64,000 nucleotides of DNA from Phycisphaerales bacterium (GCA_014238125.1 JABABS010000094.1:40371-104370), one strand, 5' to 3'. Counted from the first letter of the stretch, positions 26,293 through 35,311 are shown. Program-made: numbers and translations. Notes: a model not told the origin generated them from the sequence alone.

Positions 26293-26298
26293 ATTGTA
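26293..26298 (-). promoter_or_regulatory. -10 box of ribBX (TACAAT, 6 nt before ATG)
   Basis: TACAAT on minus ends 6 nt before the ATG. A GGAG directly abuts the start codon, too close for ribosome binding. Confidence 0.55.
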
Positions 26299-26319
26299 TG
26301 GTGCCTTGATGCGAGGCAC

Positions 26320-26325
26320 TATGAT
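26320..26325 (+). promoter_or_regulatory. -10 box of the M42-like peptidase gene (TATGAT, 6 nt before ATG)
   Basis: TATGAT ends 6 nt before ATG 26332. With the ribBX box it forms a compact divergent promoter; the two start codons are 45 bp apart. Confidence 0.5.
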
Positions 26326-26331
26326 GCACAC

Positions 26332-27435
26332 ATGAAAAAACACTTGAAATGGTTGATGGAAATTACAGCAATCCCAACAGCGGCTGGGCAAGAGTGGCGA
26401 GTCATAGACTGGATTGAGAAATGGGTAATAAAGCAATCTGGCATCACTTTGAACAATGACCAGTTTGGCAATCTCCTTCTCACCCAAACTCGCAAATCCT
26501 CAAAGAAGCCCATTTATATCACAGCTCACCTCGATCACCCAGCGTTTGTGGTTCGAGAACAAATTGACGAAAAACATATTGAATTGGATTTTAGAGGTGG
26601 CGTAAATGACGCTTATTTTGTCGGAGCAAAAATTGAAGTCTTCGACAACAACGACAATAGTTATTTTGGAATAATCGAATCGCTCGATGCTAAAGCAAAA
26701 CCATTTAAACGAGTTGTTGCCAAACTACAAAAAAGCGTTGCGGGTTTTTTGCTCAAGGGCGATGTTGCAAGGTGGCGTTTTAATCCACCCATTGTAAAAG
26801 GCGATTTGCTTCATGCACCCGCATGCGATGATCTCGCAGGCGTTGCCGCTGCGATTTCAGCGTTAGATAATATCAAATCCCTACGGGGTCTGGGTCATGT
26901 TGGTGTTTTGCTTACTCGCGCAGAAGAGATTGGATTTATCGGAGCAGTTGCTGCTGCAAAAAATAAAACCGTATCAAAATCATCAAGATTACTTTGCCTT
27001 GAAACATCACGGAGTTTTCCAGAATCTCCAATTGGGGCTGGTCCAATTCTTCGAGTTGGTGACAAAACAAGTGTCTTTGGTCCAGAGCTAACAAACGCAA
27101 TAGCTGAAATCATGAACACGCAAAAGAATTTTCCGTGGCAACGCAAACTTATGCCCGGTGGCACGTGCGAATCTACTGCATTTTGTAACTACGGATACCT
27201 CTCAACATGTTTGTGTCTTGCGCTTGGTAATTATCATAATATGCTTGACATGGATGGAGTTTTGCAAAAAAATAAGCCCGCGAAAGTCGCGCCTGAAATT
27301 ATTTCAGTGAACGACTATCACGGGCTTGTCAAAATGCTAACTGTTGTGTGCCGAGATCTCGATAAACCAAGACCAGCAACACTGCGACGCGGTTTAGAAA
27401 AACGACTCAACGCATACAGAAATATCCTTAATTAG
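26332..27435 (+). CDS. M42/M28-type zinc aminopeptidase-like hydrolase
   Basis: A 367-residue metallohydrolase with a co-catalytic zinc site: TAHLDHPAF (His and Asp), ACDDLAGVAAA (bridging Asp), LTRAEEIGFIGA (catalytic Glu pair), CLETS and a late GGTCESTAF. The order and spacing fit the M42 glutamyl/deblocking aminopeptidases better than M20. No signal peptide, so cytoplasmic peptide turnover is likely. The ORF track begins at 26170, inside the divergent ribBX gene. The ATG at 26332 gives a natural N-terminus, MKKHLKWLMEITAIPT. Its 3' end overlaps the convergent lipoprotein gene by 8 bp. Confidence 0.85.
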   Translation: MKKHLKWLMEITAIPTAAGQEWRVIDWIEKWVIKQSGITLNNDQFGNLLLTQTRKSSKKPIYITAHLDHPAFVVREQIDEKHIELDFRGGVNDAYFVGAKIEVFDNNDNSYFGIIESLDAKAKPFKRVVAKLQKSVAGFLLKGDVARWRFNPPIVKGDLLHAPACDDLAGVAAAISALDNIKSLRGLGHVGVLLTRAEEIGFIGAVAAAKNKTVSKSSRLLCLETSRSFPESPIGAGPILRVGDKTSVFGPELTNAIAEIMNTQKNFPWQRKLMPGGTCESTAFCNYGYLSTCLCLALGNYHNMLDMDGVLQKNKPAKVAPEIISVNDYHGLVKMLTVVCRDLDKPRPATLRRGLEKRLNAYRNILN

Positions 27436-28336
27436 AAACAACAAGTTCTATCATTAAATCTACGGCTTCTTCTTGCCTGTCAAGTTCTTGCAGTGTCTCG
27501 ATTGAAACGATGAGTGCAGCATTTCTGGAAGGTGAACCTTCGTCAGTTTGACTGATAATTCTTTCTAACGCCTTAATTCTATCTTCTGGTTCAAGTTCAT
27601 CTCTGATCATGCGAATACCAAACATTGACATTGAATGTGGTGTCATATAACTAGACACTTCATCAAGCATTGAAAGCTCTTCCATAAATTGATGTTCTTC
27701 AGAAATGTCGCGATCTTCTTTGTGTTCACGCCACTCACCACTCCATTCACCGTGTTCACCACCATCGTGCATCATGTGTTCACGCATGCCTTCAGGAGGA
27801 CCATCGCCACCATGCATCATTACCATCTTCGGATGACCGCCGCCTTCGCCGCGATCGCCCATCATTTTCATCATGTGCTCGCGCGTACCTGCAGGTGGAC
27901 CATCACCACCATGCATCATTACCATCTTCGGATGACCACCGCCTTCGCCGCGATCACCCATCATTTTCATCATGTGTTCACGCATACCTTCTGGTGGTCC
28001 CTCGCCGTCCATCATTTCCATCATGTACACGTGCGTGCCTTCGGGAAGACTACCTTCATCACCCATCATTTTCTCAATGTGTACTTCAATGGAATCGTCA
28101 CCATCACCAAAATCTATATTGTGCATCAACTCGGAAAGATCACCGATTGATCGTTCTTCCCCGTTGACCACCACAACAATTTCGCCATTATCTACTTTTA
28201 CACTTACGTCCATTTCAATTGGTTCGGATTGAGAGACTAAGGTTGCAGTTGTTTCAGTTGCTACTGTTTTGGTTTTTTTACATCCTCCAACAACAATAAT
28301 GGAGCCAACGGCAAGCGTGGTTAATATCATTTTCAT
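27428..28336 (-). CDS. Lipoprotein with Met/His/Gly-rich tandem repeats
   Basis: A 302-residue protein with a lipobox (SIIVVGGC, Cys at about residue 19), so it is exported and lipid-anchored. The centre holds a 33-residue unit, GPPEGMREHMMKMMGDRGEG..., present twice in full and a third time in part. It is loaded with Met, His, Asp and Glu. The C-terminal 85 residues are predicted helical and acidic. Clustered Met and His outside the cytoplasm suggest Cu(I) or other soft-metal binding, but I recognise no known copper-protein family and this is inference. AAGGA lies 8 nt before the ATG. Confidence 0.75.
   Translation of the reverse strand: MKMILTTLAVGSIIVVGGCKKTKTVATETTATLVSQSEPIEMDVSVKVDNGEIVVVVNGEERSIGDLSELMHNIDFGDGDDSIEVHIEKMMGDEGSLPEGTHVYMMEMMDGEGPPEGMREHMMKMMGDRGEGGGHPKMVMMHGGDGPPAGTREHMMKMMGDRGEGGGHPKMVMMHGGDGPPEGMREHMMHDGGEHGEWSGEWREHKEDRDISEEHQFMEELSMLDEVSSYMTPHSMSMFGIRMIRDELEPEDRIKALERIISQTDEGSPSRNAALIVSIETLQELDRQEEAVDLMIELVVSN
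27768..28002. repeat. 99-bp in-frame tandem repeat inside the lipoprotein gene
   Basis: The period is 99 bp: ccatcgccaccatgcatcatt at 27801 recurs from 27900. Two full units plus a partial unit are nearly identical at DNA level, which suggests recent duplication or ongoing unequal recombination. The repeat keeps the reading frame. Confidence 0.85.
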
Positions 28337-28407
28337 TTCATTTTTCCTTAATTTGGGTTAATAGAAGACAGAGCAATATAACAACAAAATGAAAAAATTA
28401 TTTCGAT

Positions 28408-29679
28408 TTATTCTTCGCGAAGTGAATACGCAATAGAAATGCGGTTTATCTGAGTTGCAGAAGCCTCAAGTGTCGTAAAACGCTTCGCGAATGCTTCAAG
28501 AACTTCACCCACTTCTGGAACATGACCGAGGTGAGCAAGGACAAAACCTGCGAGCGTGTCATACTCTTCGTCTTCAGGAAGTTCCCAAGAAAGTTCGTCA
28601 TTCAAATCGTCTATGTTATACCGTCCATCAACTTCAACGAGACCGTCATTTACTCTCACGAGTTTCGGTTCATCCGGCTCAGCGTCATCGTGTTCATCTC
28701 GAATTTCACCGACAATTTCCTCAATGACATCTTCAATTGTCACAATGCCAGCAGTTCCGCCGTACTCGTCGATCACCACTGCCATGTGAACTTCGCTTCG
28801 TTGAAAGTCACCCAACAGTTCTTGCACAGGTTTTGTATCTGGAACAACAATTGGTTGACGTAAAATAGAAAGCAAGTTAAAACTTTCATCTTCCTCGCCA
28901 AAAAACGCAACCAAATCTTTCACGTATAAAATCCCAAGAATATGATCAATGTTTTCTTCATACACAGGAATTCGAGATCTACCTGACTCCAAAACAATTT
29001 TTCGGATCTCATGCAAATCATCTGTGTGTTCGATGCCTTCGACATCAGTTCTAGGAGTCATAATTTCACCAACATCAGTCGTGCGAAACTCGACTACATT
29101 TTCTAACATTTCTGCCGCTTTAGCTGGAATGCCACCTTCTCGCTGCGAGTGTTCAATCGATTTTAATAATTGTTCTTCAACATCTGTCGAACCATTTTGC
29201 TGTGCCAAATTTGCACCAGTTAAACGCCTTACGATTTCACCAATCACTGCAATTGGAACTCTCGCAAGTCCACCAAGAACCATTGACAATCGCACCAACC
29301 ACCAACTCCTGCAAACTGTTCCAGCTGGGACAGCTGCAGCAATCGCACCGCCAATAACAGATGCACAAACCCATAAAATTACTCCAGAAATTGCCAACGC
29401 TCCAACAACCAACCAGTAATCAACCAACTCAAAACCACCGAGCAAGCCTGTTACTGATGCAATCACCATGAGAAAACAAAAACCTCTTGCAAATGCGACA
29501 GATTGTGTCACAGCTTCATATTGAGACGAAAGCCACAGTGCACGGTTTGGCATTCCGCGAACTTCCATTTCGTGCCGAAGGCCAACTTGTGATGACATCA
29601 GCAACGATCGTTCTATCGCAGCAAGCCACGAAGCAAGTAATACAAACAAAACTAAAAGTATCCAAAGTGTTAAGGTCAT
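28408..29679 (-). CDS. CNNM/CorC-family transporter-associated protein with CBS domains
   Basis: A 423-residue hemolysin C-like protein. The N-terminal DUF21/CNNM membrane part has about four helices, with SWLAAIERSLLMSS at the start. Two CBS domains follow (IMTPRTDVEGIEH...GRSRIPVYEENIDHILGILYVKDL; then MAVVIDEYGGTAGIVTIEDVIEEIVGEI). A C-terminal CorC/HlyC domain begins at about residue 340. Such proteins are linked to magnesium or cobalt export. The ATG overlaps the ybeY stop (ATGA). A ybeY-corC pairing is common in bacteria and supports both calls. Confidence 0.92.
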   Translation of the reverse strand: MTLTLWILLVLFVLLASWLAAIERSLLMSSQVGLRHEMEVRGMPNRALWLSSQYEAVTQSVAFARGFCFLMVIASVTGLLGGFELVDYWLVVGALAISGVILWVCASVIGGAIAAAVPAGTVCRSWWLVRLSMVLGGLARVPIAVIGEIVRRLTGANLAQQNGSTDVEEQLLKSIEHSQREGGIPAKAAEMLENVVEFRTTDVGEIMTPRTDVEGIEHTDDLHEIRKIVLESGRSRIPVYEENIDHILGILYVKDLVAFFGEEDESFNLLSILRQPIVVPDTKPVQELLGDFQRSEVHMAVVIDEYGGTAGIVTIEDVIEEIVGEIRDEHDDAEPDEPKLVRVNDGLVEVDGRYNIDDLNDELSWELPEDEEYDTLAGFVLAHLGHVPEVGEVLEAFAKRFTTLEASATQINRISIAYSLREE

Positions 29680-30149
29680 GTGCTATGACTCCAAACCACT
29701 CCTACACCAATTGCTTTTAATATTCGATCTTCTTCTTGATGCATTAGTTTGTGATCTTCTTCGTTGTGGTCATCAAACCCAGTGCAATGCAAAATGCCAT
29801 GCACGATGTACAACAACAGTTCGTTTTGCACAGAATGGTTTCTGTTTTTCGATTCACGCATCGCAACATCGAAACAAACTGCTAAATCAGCACGCACTGA
29901 TTGCTCGTCACTGCCATGATCAAAAGTTAACACATCAGTTGTACCTTCAACGCCAGAATGTTTAATATGCAATGTAGACATTTCTTCATCACAAACAACT
30001 CGCACTGACACTTCAGAATTTTGCCGATGTAAAAAATGCAAAACCTCCACCGTTTGCTCTTCAAGCCATTTGTATTCAATGTCAATATCACCGCCGACGG
30101 TGACAGTTGTCGGTGGAGGTTGGTCTATTTGTTCGTTTGACTCTTCCAT
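29676..30149 (-). CDS. ybeY: Endoribonuclease YbeY (rRNA maturation factor)
   Basis: A 157-residue zinc protein needed for 16S rRNA 3' maturation and ribosome quality control. The metal motif is HGILHCTGFDDHNEED; the third His comes one residue later than in E. coli (GYDH), a variant I believe is shared by other phyla. ELLLYIVHG precedes it as usual. Extra acidic residues extend the N-terminus. It overlaps the corC-like gene. TATATT ends 9 nt before the ATG, but GGGAG also lies 4 nt before it, so the start context is ambiguous. The nuoF stop lies 38 nt past this start on the upstream side of another gene pair, so cotranscription with nuo is possible. Confidence 0.9.
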   Translation of the reverse strand: MEESNEQIDQPPPTTVTVGGDIDIEYKWLEEQTVEVLHFLHRQNSEVSVRVVCDEEMSTLHIKHSGVEGTTDVLTFDHGSDEQSVRADLAVCFDVAMRESKNRNHSVQNELLLYIVHGILHCTGFDDHNEEDHKLMHQEEDRILKAIGVGVVWSHST

Positions 30150-30187
30150 TACGCTCCCAATATACCTTCAAAACATACAAAAACAAA

Positions 30188-31516
30188 CTAAGAAGCAGTA
30201 AGTGGCGTTACCGGAACAATATACGGCTTACAACGCTCTTCAAACTCACTTCTGTACTTATTAATAATCGTGCGAACTGCCCAGTTATTCCCATCTGCGA
30301 GGCCGCAGATCGTCGTGCCGGGAATAATTCCCATCGAACCAGCAACCTCTAATACTTGATCAAGGTCCTTCATCGAACCATCGCCAGATTCAATTCGGCA
30401 AAGCAATTTATAAATCCAATCAGCGCCTTCGCGGCATGGTGTACATTGACCACATGATTCATTTTTGAAAAACCGTGCAACATTGCGGGCCACAGCAACC
30501 ATGTCGGTACCTTCGTCAAAAATAGTTGGACAAGCAGTTCCAAGCCCCATGACGTCGTATTTCTTGCCAATGTCAAAATCCATTTCCGCATCAAACTGAT
30601 CTGGTCCAAGAATCCCCATGCTTACACCCCCAGCAATCGCACCTTTAAAACGGCGACCATCTTTCATGCCACCTGCATACTGTTCGACAAGTGTTCGAAG
30701 CGTTGTTCCAAGTTCGATTTCAAAAACATCTGGGTTGTTAACATGACCAGAAACTCCCATAAGTTTTAGGCCAAAACTTGCCGGCCCACCAATAGAAGAT
30801 GTACAACCAAACGACTTCCACCACTCCACTCCGTGTTCAATAATAAGGGGAATTGCTGCAAGTGTTTCAACATTGTTAATAATTGTTGGGCGCCCAAACA
30901 ATCCTTTGACAGCGGGAAATGGTGGTTTAATTCTTGGCCAACCACGTTTACCTTCGACTGCTTCTAGGAGTGCAGTTTCCTCACCGCAGATATATGCACC
31001 AGCGCTGCGGTGCAGCGTGCACTCAACAGCAAAGTCGCTTGCCCCTCCCATTAGTCCTTGAGAACCAAAAATTCCGTTTGCATATGCTTCATCAATTGCG
31101 TTCTGCATAATCACAGCTTGTTCTGACCACTCGCCCCTTATAAAGAAATACACGGAGTCAAGTCTGCATGCGTAAGAAGCTATTGCCATTCCTTCTATGA
31201 CTGAATGTGGATCGAAATCTACAAGTAATCTGTCTTTAAATGTGCCCGGTTCTGCTTCATCACAGTTCACACAAAGGTACCGCGTTTTTCCGTCTGGTTC
31301 GGGCAGGAACGTCCACTTTACACCGCATGGAAAGCCTGCGCCACCCCGACCGCGAAGTTCAGCATCTTTGACGATCGTCACGACTTCTTCTGGCGGCATC
31401 ATCAATGCTTTCTTTAAAGCAGCGTATCCACCTCGTTCAACATACGTCTCATAGGAAACCGTTTGACGGTCTTCTCGTTTTGCAGGAATGTTTCTAGTTA
31501 AAAAACGTTCAGGCAT
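30188..31516 (-). CDS. nuoF: NADH-quinone oxidoreductase subunit F
   Basis: A 442-residue flavoprotein that takes electrons from NADH through FMN. The glycine-rich LRGRGGAGFPCGVKWTF is the NADH/FMN site. CVNCDEAEPGTFKDR and GAYICGEETALLEA follow. The C-terminal SCGQCTPCREG plus a later Cys (PGTTICGL) bind the N3 [4Fe-4S] cluster. The ORF track extends 11 codons upstream; AGGGG about 7 nt before the ATG at 31516 supports this shorter start. It overlaps the end of orf66 by 8 bp, which suggests translational coupling. It is the last nuo gene of this block. Confidence 0.97.
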   Translation of the reverse strand: MPERFLTRNIPAKREDRQTVSYETYVERGGYAALKKALMMPPEEVVTIVKDAELRGRGGAGFPCGVKWTFLPEPDGKTRYLCVNCDEAEPGTFKDRLLVDFDPHSVIEGMAIASYACRLDSVYFFIRGEWSEQAVIMQNAIDEAYANGIFGSQGLMGGASDFAVECTLHRSAGAYICGEETALLEAVEGKRGWPRIKPPFPAVKGLFGRPTIINNVETLAAIPLIIEHGVEWWKSFGCTSSIGGPASFGLKLMGVSGHVNNPDVFEIELGTTLRTLVEQYAGGMKDGRRFKGAIAGGVSMGILGPDQFDAEMDFDIGKKYDVMGLGTACPTIFDEGTDMVAVARNVARFFKNESCGQCTPCREGADWIYKLLCRIESGDGSMKDLDQVLEVAGSMGIIPGTTICGLADGNNWAVRTIINKYRSEFEERCKPYIVPVTPLTAS

Positions 31517-31709
31517 GTGTATCCCCTGATTGAATTTCAACTTCATCAATCGTAGTTCGACGCAACGTGATTTGGTTGTTAGACTTTTCTTCCACCGAAC
31601 GGTTAAGTTCGCGGGTATTTTTTTTGGGAGTTTGTTTCACAGCATTCACAATGTGGCCAACAAATTCGCCTAAACATCGCATCAATGGTTTGTCTGGAGT
31701 TGTTGCCAT
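31509..31709 (-). CDS. Small protein encoded between nuoE and nuoF (orf66)
   Basis: A 66-residue protein, MATTPDKPLMRCLGEFVGHIV..., with a short amphipathic N-terminal helix and a basic/acidic C-terminal half ending in an ITLRRTTIDEVEIQ segment. It has no membrane helix or metal motif. Its ATG overlaps the nuoE stop (TAATG) and its end overlaps nuoF, so it is embedded in the operon and almost surely translated. The usual nuo operon has no gene here. I do not recognise a family; a role in assembly or as a supernumerary subunit is a guess from position. Confidence 0.8.
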   Translation of the reverse strand: MATTPDKPLMRCLGEFVGHIVNAVKQTPKKNTRELNRSVEEKSNNQITLRRTTIDEVEIQSGDTHA

Positions 31710-32239
31710 TATTCTTTGCTCAACTTATCAACTAGGTCATCCACCATAGAAACAGAAATGTTGTTGTATTGTTTGCCGTTAATAAGAGCACAAGGTGCCA
31801 TGTCACACGCGCCAATACACTCCATGCCAAGCAAGGTAAACTTACCGTCCGCTGAAGTTTCATGCACTTCTACACCAAGTCGATCCTTGAGATGGTCAAT
31901 CAATGCTTGGTGACCACACACTTCACAAGCGATGGATTGACAAATGCCAACTATGTTTTTTCCCATAGGTTCGCTGTGATAATCTTCATAGAACGAAACT
32001 ACATCTGCGACTTCTGCCGCAGAAATAACTAACACTTTAGATATTTCGACCATCGCTTGCCATGGGATATATCCATATACGTGTTGCACTTCATGCAACG
32101 TGGTCATCAGGGCACCCTTATTCGTTGCATACCGAGGCATGATGTCTTTCGTGATCTTCTCGATAAGTGCTGGAGTCAAATATGGCTCATCTCGAATTTC
32201 AAGCTTTGTGTTTGCAGTTTGTTTTGTTTTCCAAGACAT
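31709..32239 (-). CDS. nuoE: NADH-quinone oxidoreductase subunit E
   Basis: A 176-residue thioredoxin-like subunit carrying the N1a [2Fe-2S] cluster. The ligands are visible as CQSIACEVCG and then CIGACDMAP. VQHVYGYIPWQAM and VVSFYEDYHSEP are typical of the N-terminal helical part. The ATG directly follows the nuoD stop codon (TAAATG), and the gene ends in a TAATG overlap with orf66. Length and order fit NuoE. Confidence 0.96.
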   Translation of the reverse strand: MSWKTKQTANTKLEIRDEPYLTPALIEKITKDIMPRYATNKGALMTTLHEVQHVYGYIPWQAMVEISKVLVISAAEVADVVSFYEDYHSEPMGKNIVGICQSIACEVCGHQALIDHLKDRLGVEVHETSADGKFTLLGMECIGACDMAPCALINGKQYNNISVSMVDDLVDKLSKE

Positions 32240-33532
32240 TTATCGATCAAGTTCCGCTGCAATAATGTTAAGTGAACCAAGAATTGCTACAAGGTCTGCA
32301 AGTTGATGACCTTCAAACATTTTTGCAAATACTTGGAAATTAATAAACGAACACGGGCGCGGTGCAACTCGCCAAGGATACACGCCACCGGCTGAAACTA
32401 TAAAGAAACCCATCTCGCCATTTGCGCCTTCAATTGCACTGTAACTTTCACCAATTGGCGAATCAAACCCACAGTTTGGCATTACCATTTCAAATTGTTG
32501 AATGGTGCCTTCAATAGAATTATAAACAGCCTTTTTATCAGGCATACTGACATTTCCGCTCGGCGAAGTATTCACGGGACCTTCAGGAATATTATCAATC
32601 AACTGAGAAATGATATGGCATGATTGGCGAATTTCTTCGAGTCGCACGTGATATCTCGCAAGACAGTCACCAGTTGTTGCAATTGGCACTTTGAAATCAA
32701 CAGCCCTTGCACCTTGTCCATCCCAGTTATCTGCAAAGCAAAGATATGGATCGTCTTTTCGAATGTCACGCTTGACACCAGAAGCGCGAGCCAAAGGACC
32801 CGTCAGTGACCATGCGGTAACTTCTTCTTTTGTAAGTGTTCCTACGCCTTCAACTCTATCTATAAAAATTCTATTTGTGTTGAGAAGCGTTTCAACATCA
32901 CCAATTGCTTTTGGAATACGCACATCAATAAAATTATGCACCATTTTTTGAAACGTTTCTTCGCAAGGAAGATCGTTTTGCAAACCCCCAACCCGAGTGT
33001 AATCTGGATGGAACCGTTGACCGGCTACAAAATCCATAATGTCGTATATATGTTCTCGTTCGTTAAATCCATACAAAAATCCTGTGAACGCACCAAGGTC
33101 TAACGCCGCAGCTCCAACACAAAGCAAATGGTTTTGGATGCGACCAAGTTCCCCAAGAATAGTGCGAATAACTTTGCAGCGAGGCGTCAGATCAATGTCA
33201 AGCAATTTTTCAACTGCATGGTGCCATGCAATATTATTCATAATTGGGCTGACATAATCCATGCGACTCGTAGTACAAACCCATTGGTTGTAATCTTGAT
33301 GTTCAGCAAGTTTTTCAAAACCACTGTGCAAGTAGCCAATATGTGGAGTTGCACGAACAATTCTTTCGCCATCAAGTTCCAACACCAAACGAAGTGTGGT
33401 GTGGGTTGCTGGGTGCTGCGGGCCGAAATTCAAAATCCAACGATCGGGAACATCGGCGCGGCCCTTGAGTTCATCGAGGGTTTCGATCTCAAGGTCGTAC
33501 GTTTTTTCTAATGGAGTCAGTGTATATGGCAT
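32240..33532 (-). CDS. nuoD: NADH-quinone oxidoreductase subunit D
   Basis: A 430-residue 49-kDa-type subunit that helps form the quinone site. Diagnostic blocks are LNFGPQHPATH, TPHIGYLHSGFEKLAE, WHHAVEKLLDI and the C-terminal PRPCSFINFQVF...GHQLADLVAILGSLN. It is a separate nuoD, not a nuoCD fusion. The ORF track starts nine codons earlier at MHHYNVRF; I prefer MPYTLTPLEK, 12 nt after a TATAAT, but the start is uncertain. No nuoA, nuoB or nuoC precedes it; an unrelated ABC permease gene does, so Complex I genes are scattered in this genome. Confidence 0.95.
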   Translation of the reverse strand: MPYTLTPLEKTYDLEIETLDELKGRADVPDRWILNFGPQHPATHTTLRLVLELDGERIVRATPHIGYLHSGFEKLAEHQDYNQWVCTTSRMDYVSPIMNNIAWHHAVEKLLDIDLTPRCKVIRTILGELGRIQNHLLCVGAAALDLGAFTGFLYGFNEREHIYDIMDFVAGQRFHPDYTRVGGLQNDLPCEETFQKMVHNFIDVRIPKAIGDVETLLNTNRIFIDRVEGVGTLTKEEVTAWSLTGPLARASGVKRDIRKDDPYLCFADNWDGQGARAVDFKVPIATTGDCLARYHVRLEEIRQSCHIISQLIDNIPEGPVNTSPSGNVSMPDKKAVYNSIEGTIQQFEMVMPNCGFDSPIGESYSAIEGANGEMGFFIVSAGGVYPWRVAPRPCSFINFQVFAKMFEGHQLADLVAILGSLNIIAAELDR

Positions 33533-33577
33533 TGCGAACCGAACATTATAGTGATGCATTGGGGCTGAATTAGAGGG

Positions 33578-35305
33578 CTAAACACGGAAAATTGCACCCA
33601 TTTTCTTGCCCATTAAAACACTTGCACCAATCAGGGTGACAGCTAAAAGTGCCATGCCCCAGACGCCCATCGCACTCGCCACATAGGGACCATCGCCGAG
33701 CCGCTCAAAGAGCGTGTAGATTGCCTTTGTGATTGGATAATGAGACTCTCTTTGAGCCAAAATAAGCGAGTCGGAGACCTCCAACATCGCAAAACTAAAC
33801 GCCAACAGACCCCCAGCAATCAAATTAGCCATAATCAAAGGAATAATAATAGTTCGCACTGCCTTCACGCGTGTTGCCCCAAGATTCATCGCAGCCTCTT
33901 CAAGTTCACCAGATGTTTGCTCAAGACCAGCGACTGTTGAACGTACAACATATGGCAATCGCCGAACACCATAAGCAATGACGAGTAGCAACATTGGATT
34001 TGGATTTGCACCAAGCACATCGATCCATCCTTCAAGCGGGTCGCCTTCACCAAATGGCCAGCGCAACGACATCGCAACGTAACCAAACGCCATTACTAAA
34101 CCTGGTACAGCGAGAGGTAACATAGATAGCGCATCAAGCAAACTGCGGCCGCGGAATTTTGTTCGTACAACAATGTAACCAATCAAAATTCCAATAAACA
34201 AATCAAGTATTACTGCAAGAGTTGAATATAACAAACTGTTCCCAATTGAACCAACGGCAAGTGTGTGGCTAAGCGCACCTTCATAATGTTCGCCTGTCCA
34301 AGCGGTTGGCAACACTGTTTTATACCACGAACCCTCAACTGCAAAACTAGTAAAAATTACAGAAATATGTGGCAAAACGGCGAGACCAATCACAATGGTA
34401 AATGCCAAGGTTGCAAGCAATCCCTTAAATCGACTGAGTGTTTGCACAGTCGATTGCACCGATGCTTTAGAATACATCGCATACGCCTTGCCGCCAAACA
34501 CAAGTTTACCTAAAACATAAAACGAAATTGCCGCAAACAACATCACAGCGGTCAACGCGTAAGGTTGCTGTGATGTGTTCATTTCCTTGATGCCGTTAAA
34601 AATTTGCACTGGGGTTACGGTTTGATAATCAAACATAAGTGGAGTGCCAAGTTCGGTGAACGACCAAATGAAAACAATGGTTGCGCCCGCAAAAAGTCCC
34701 GGGCGAATCAGCGGCAAAACAATTTGTCTGAAACGTCTCCAAGGCGAAGCACCTAGGTTTTCAGCGGCTTCTTCAAGTGCGGGATCAAGGTTCGCAAGTG
34801 CAGCCGTCGCATTCAAATATAAAATTGGATATAAGTGCAACGCTTCGATAAACACGATCGCCCAAAATCCACCATTACCTATATAGTCATACCCCTCAGT
34901 GATCCAACCCATATCCATGAACAATGTATTAATCGCACCGTATTTTCCAAGAAGGTGATGCAAGCCAATTGCACCAACAAAAGGTGGGAGGATCAAGGGC
35001 ACCAACACCAAAGCTGAAAAAACTGTCTTGCCTGGAAAATTACATCTCGCCGAAAGTGTTGCAAGGGGTAGTGAAATCACCAAGCAGGCAAGTGTGGTGC
35101 AAACAGCAATTCCTATGGCATTAAAAAACCCAGATCGGAGCACTGGATCGTCAAAAACTGACCAAATATGGTGGAGGGTAAACCCGCCCCCGCGACCTTC
35201 AAAACCGCCCTGTACGGTTAGCCAAATTGGATAAATCAAGAATGCGGCAAAAAACGCAAACAGCCCAAACATGATCAATTTTCCAATTTTATTACCTCGT
35301 TGCAC
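33578..35305 (-). CDS. Fe(III)-type ABC transporter permease, two fused modules (FbpB-like)
   Basis: A 575-residue integral membrane protein with about 12 helices in two homologous halves. Each half has an EAA loop that contacts the ATPase: EEAAENLGASPWRRFRQIVLPLIRPG and EEAAMNLGATRVKAVRTIIIPLI. Fused duplicated permeases of this kind serve Fe(III) (FbpB, SfuB) or thiamine (ThiP) uptake. There is no solute-binding protein nearby. The FbpC-like ATPase at 7.3-8.3 kb is the natural partner in this window. The start is a GTG with TACACT ending 6 nt upstream. Specificity is inferred from family only. Confidence 0.88.
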   Translation of the reverse strand: MQRGNKIGKLIMFGLFAFFAAFLIYPIWLTVQGGFEGRGGGFTLHHIWSVFDDPVLRSGFFNAIGIAVCTTLACLVISLPLATLSARCNFPGKTVFSALVLVPLILPPFVGAIGLHHLLGKYGAINTLFMDMGWITEGYDYIGNGGFWAIVFIEALHLYPILYLNATAALANLDPALEEAAENLGASPWRRFRQIVLPLIRPGLFAGATIVFIWSFTELGTPLMFDYQTVTPVQIFNGIKEMNTSQQPYALTAVMLFAAISFYVLGKLVFGGKAYAMYSKASVQSTVQTLSRFKGLLATLAFTIVIGLAVLPHISVIFTSFAVEGSWYKTVLPTAWTGEHYEGALSHTLAVGSIGNSLLYSTLAVILDLFIGILIGYIVVRTKFRGRSLLDALSMLPLAVPGLVMAFGYVAMSLRWPFGEGDPLEGWIDVLGANPNPMLLLVIAYGVRRLPYVVRSTVAGLEQTSGELEEAAMNLGATRVKAVRTIIIPLIMANLIAGGLLAFSFAMLEVSDSLILAQRESHYPITKAIYTLFERLGDGPYVASAMGVWGMALLAVTLIGASVLMGKKMGAIFRV

Positions 35306-35311
35306 CTAAGC

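Noticed and set aside
26170-26331. N-terminal extension of the M42-like peptidase
   Set aside because: It runs antisense through the ribBX start; the peptidase homology begins after ATG 26332.
27768-28002. Possible CRISPR-like array
   Set aside because: The units are 99 bp, contiguous, without spacers, and lie in frame within a gene.
27689-28150. Long plus-strand ORF opposite the lipoprotein
   Set aside because: Antisense shadow created by the repeated, low-complexity Met/His coding sequence; the minus strand has a signal peptide and lipobox.
33533-33559. Longer nuoD start (MHHYNVRF...)
   Set aside because: Not firmly excluded, but a TATAAT lies inside this extension and the NuoD-like sequence begins after MPYTL.
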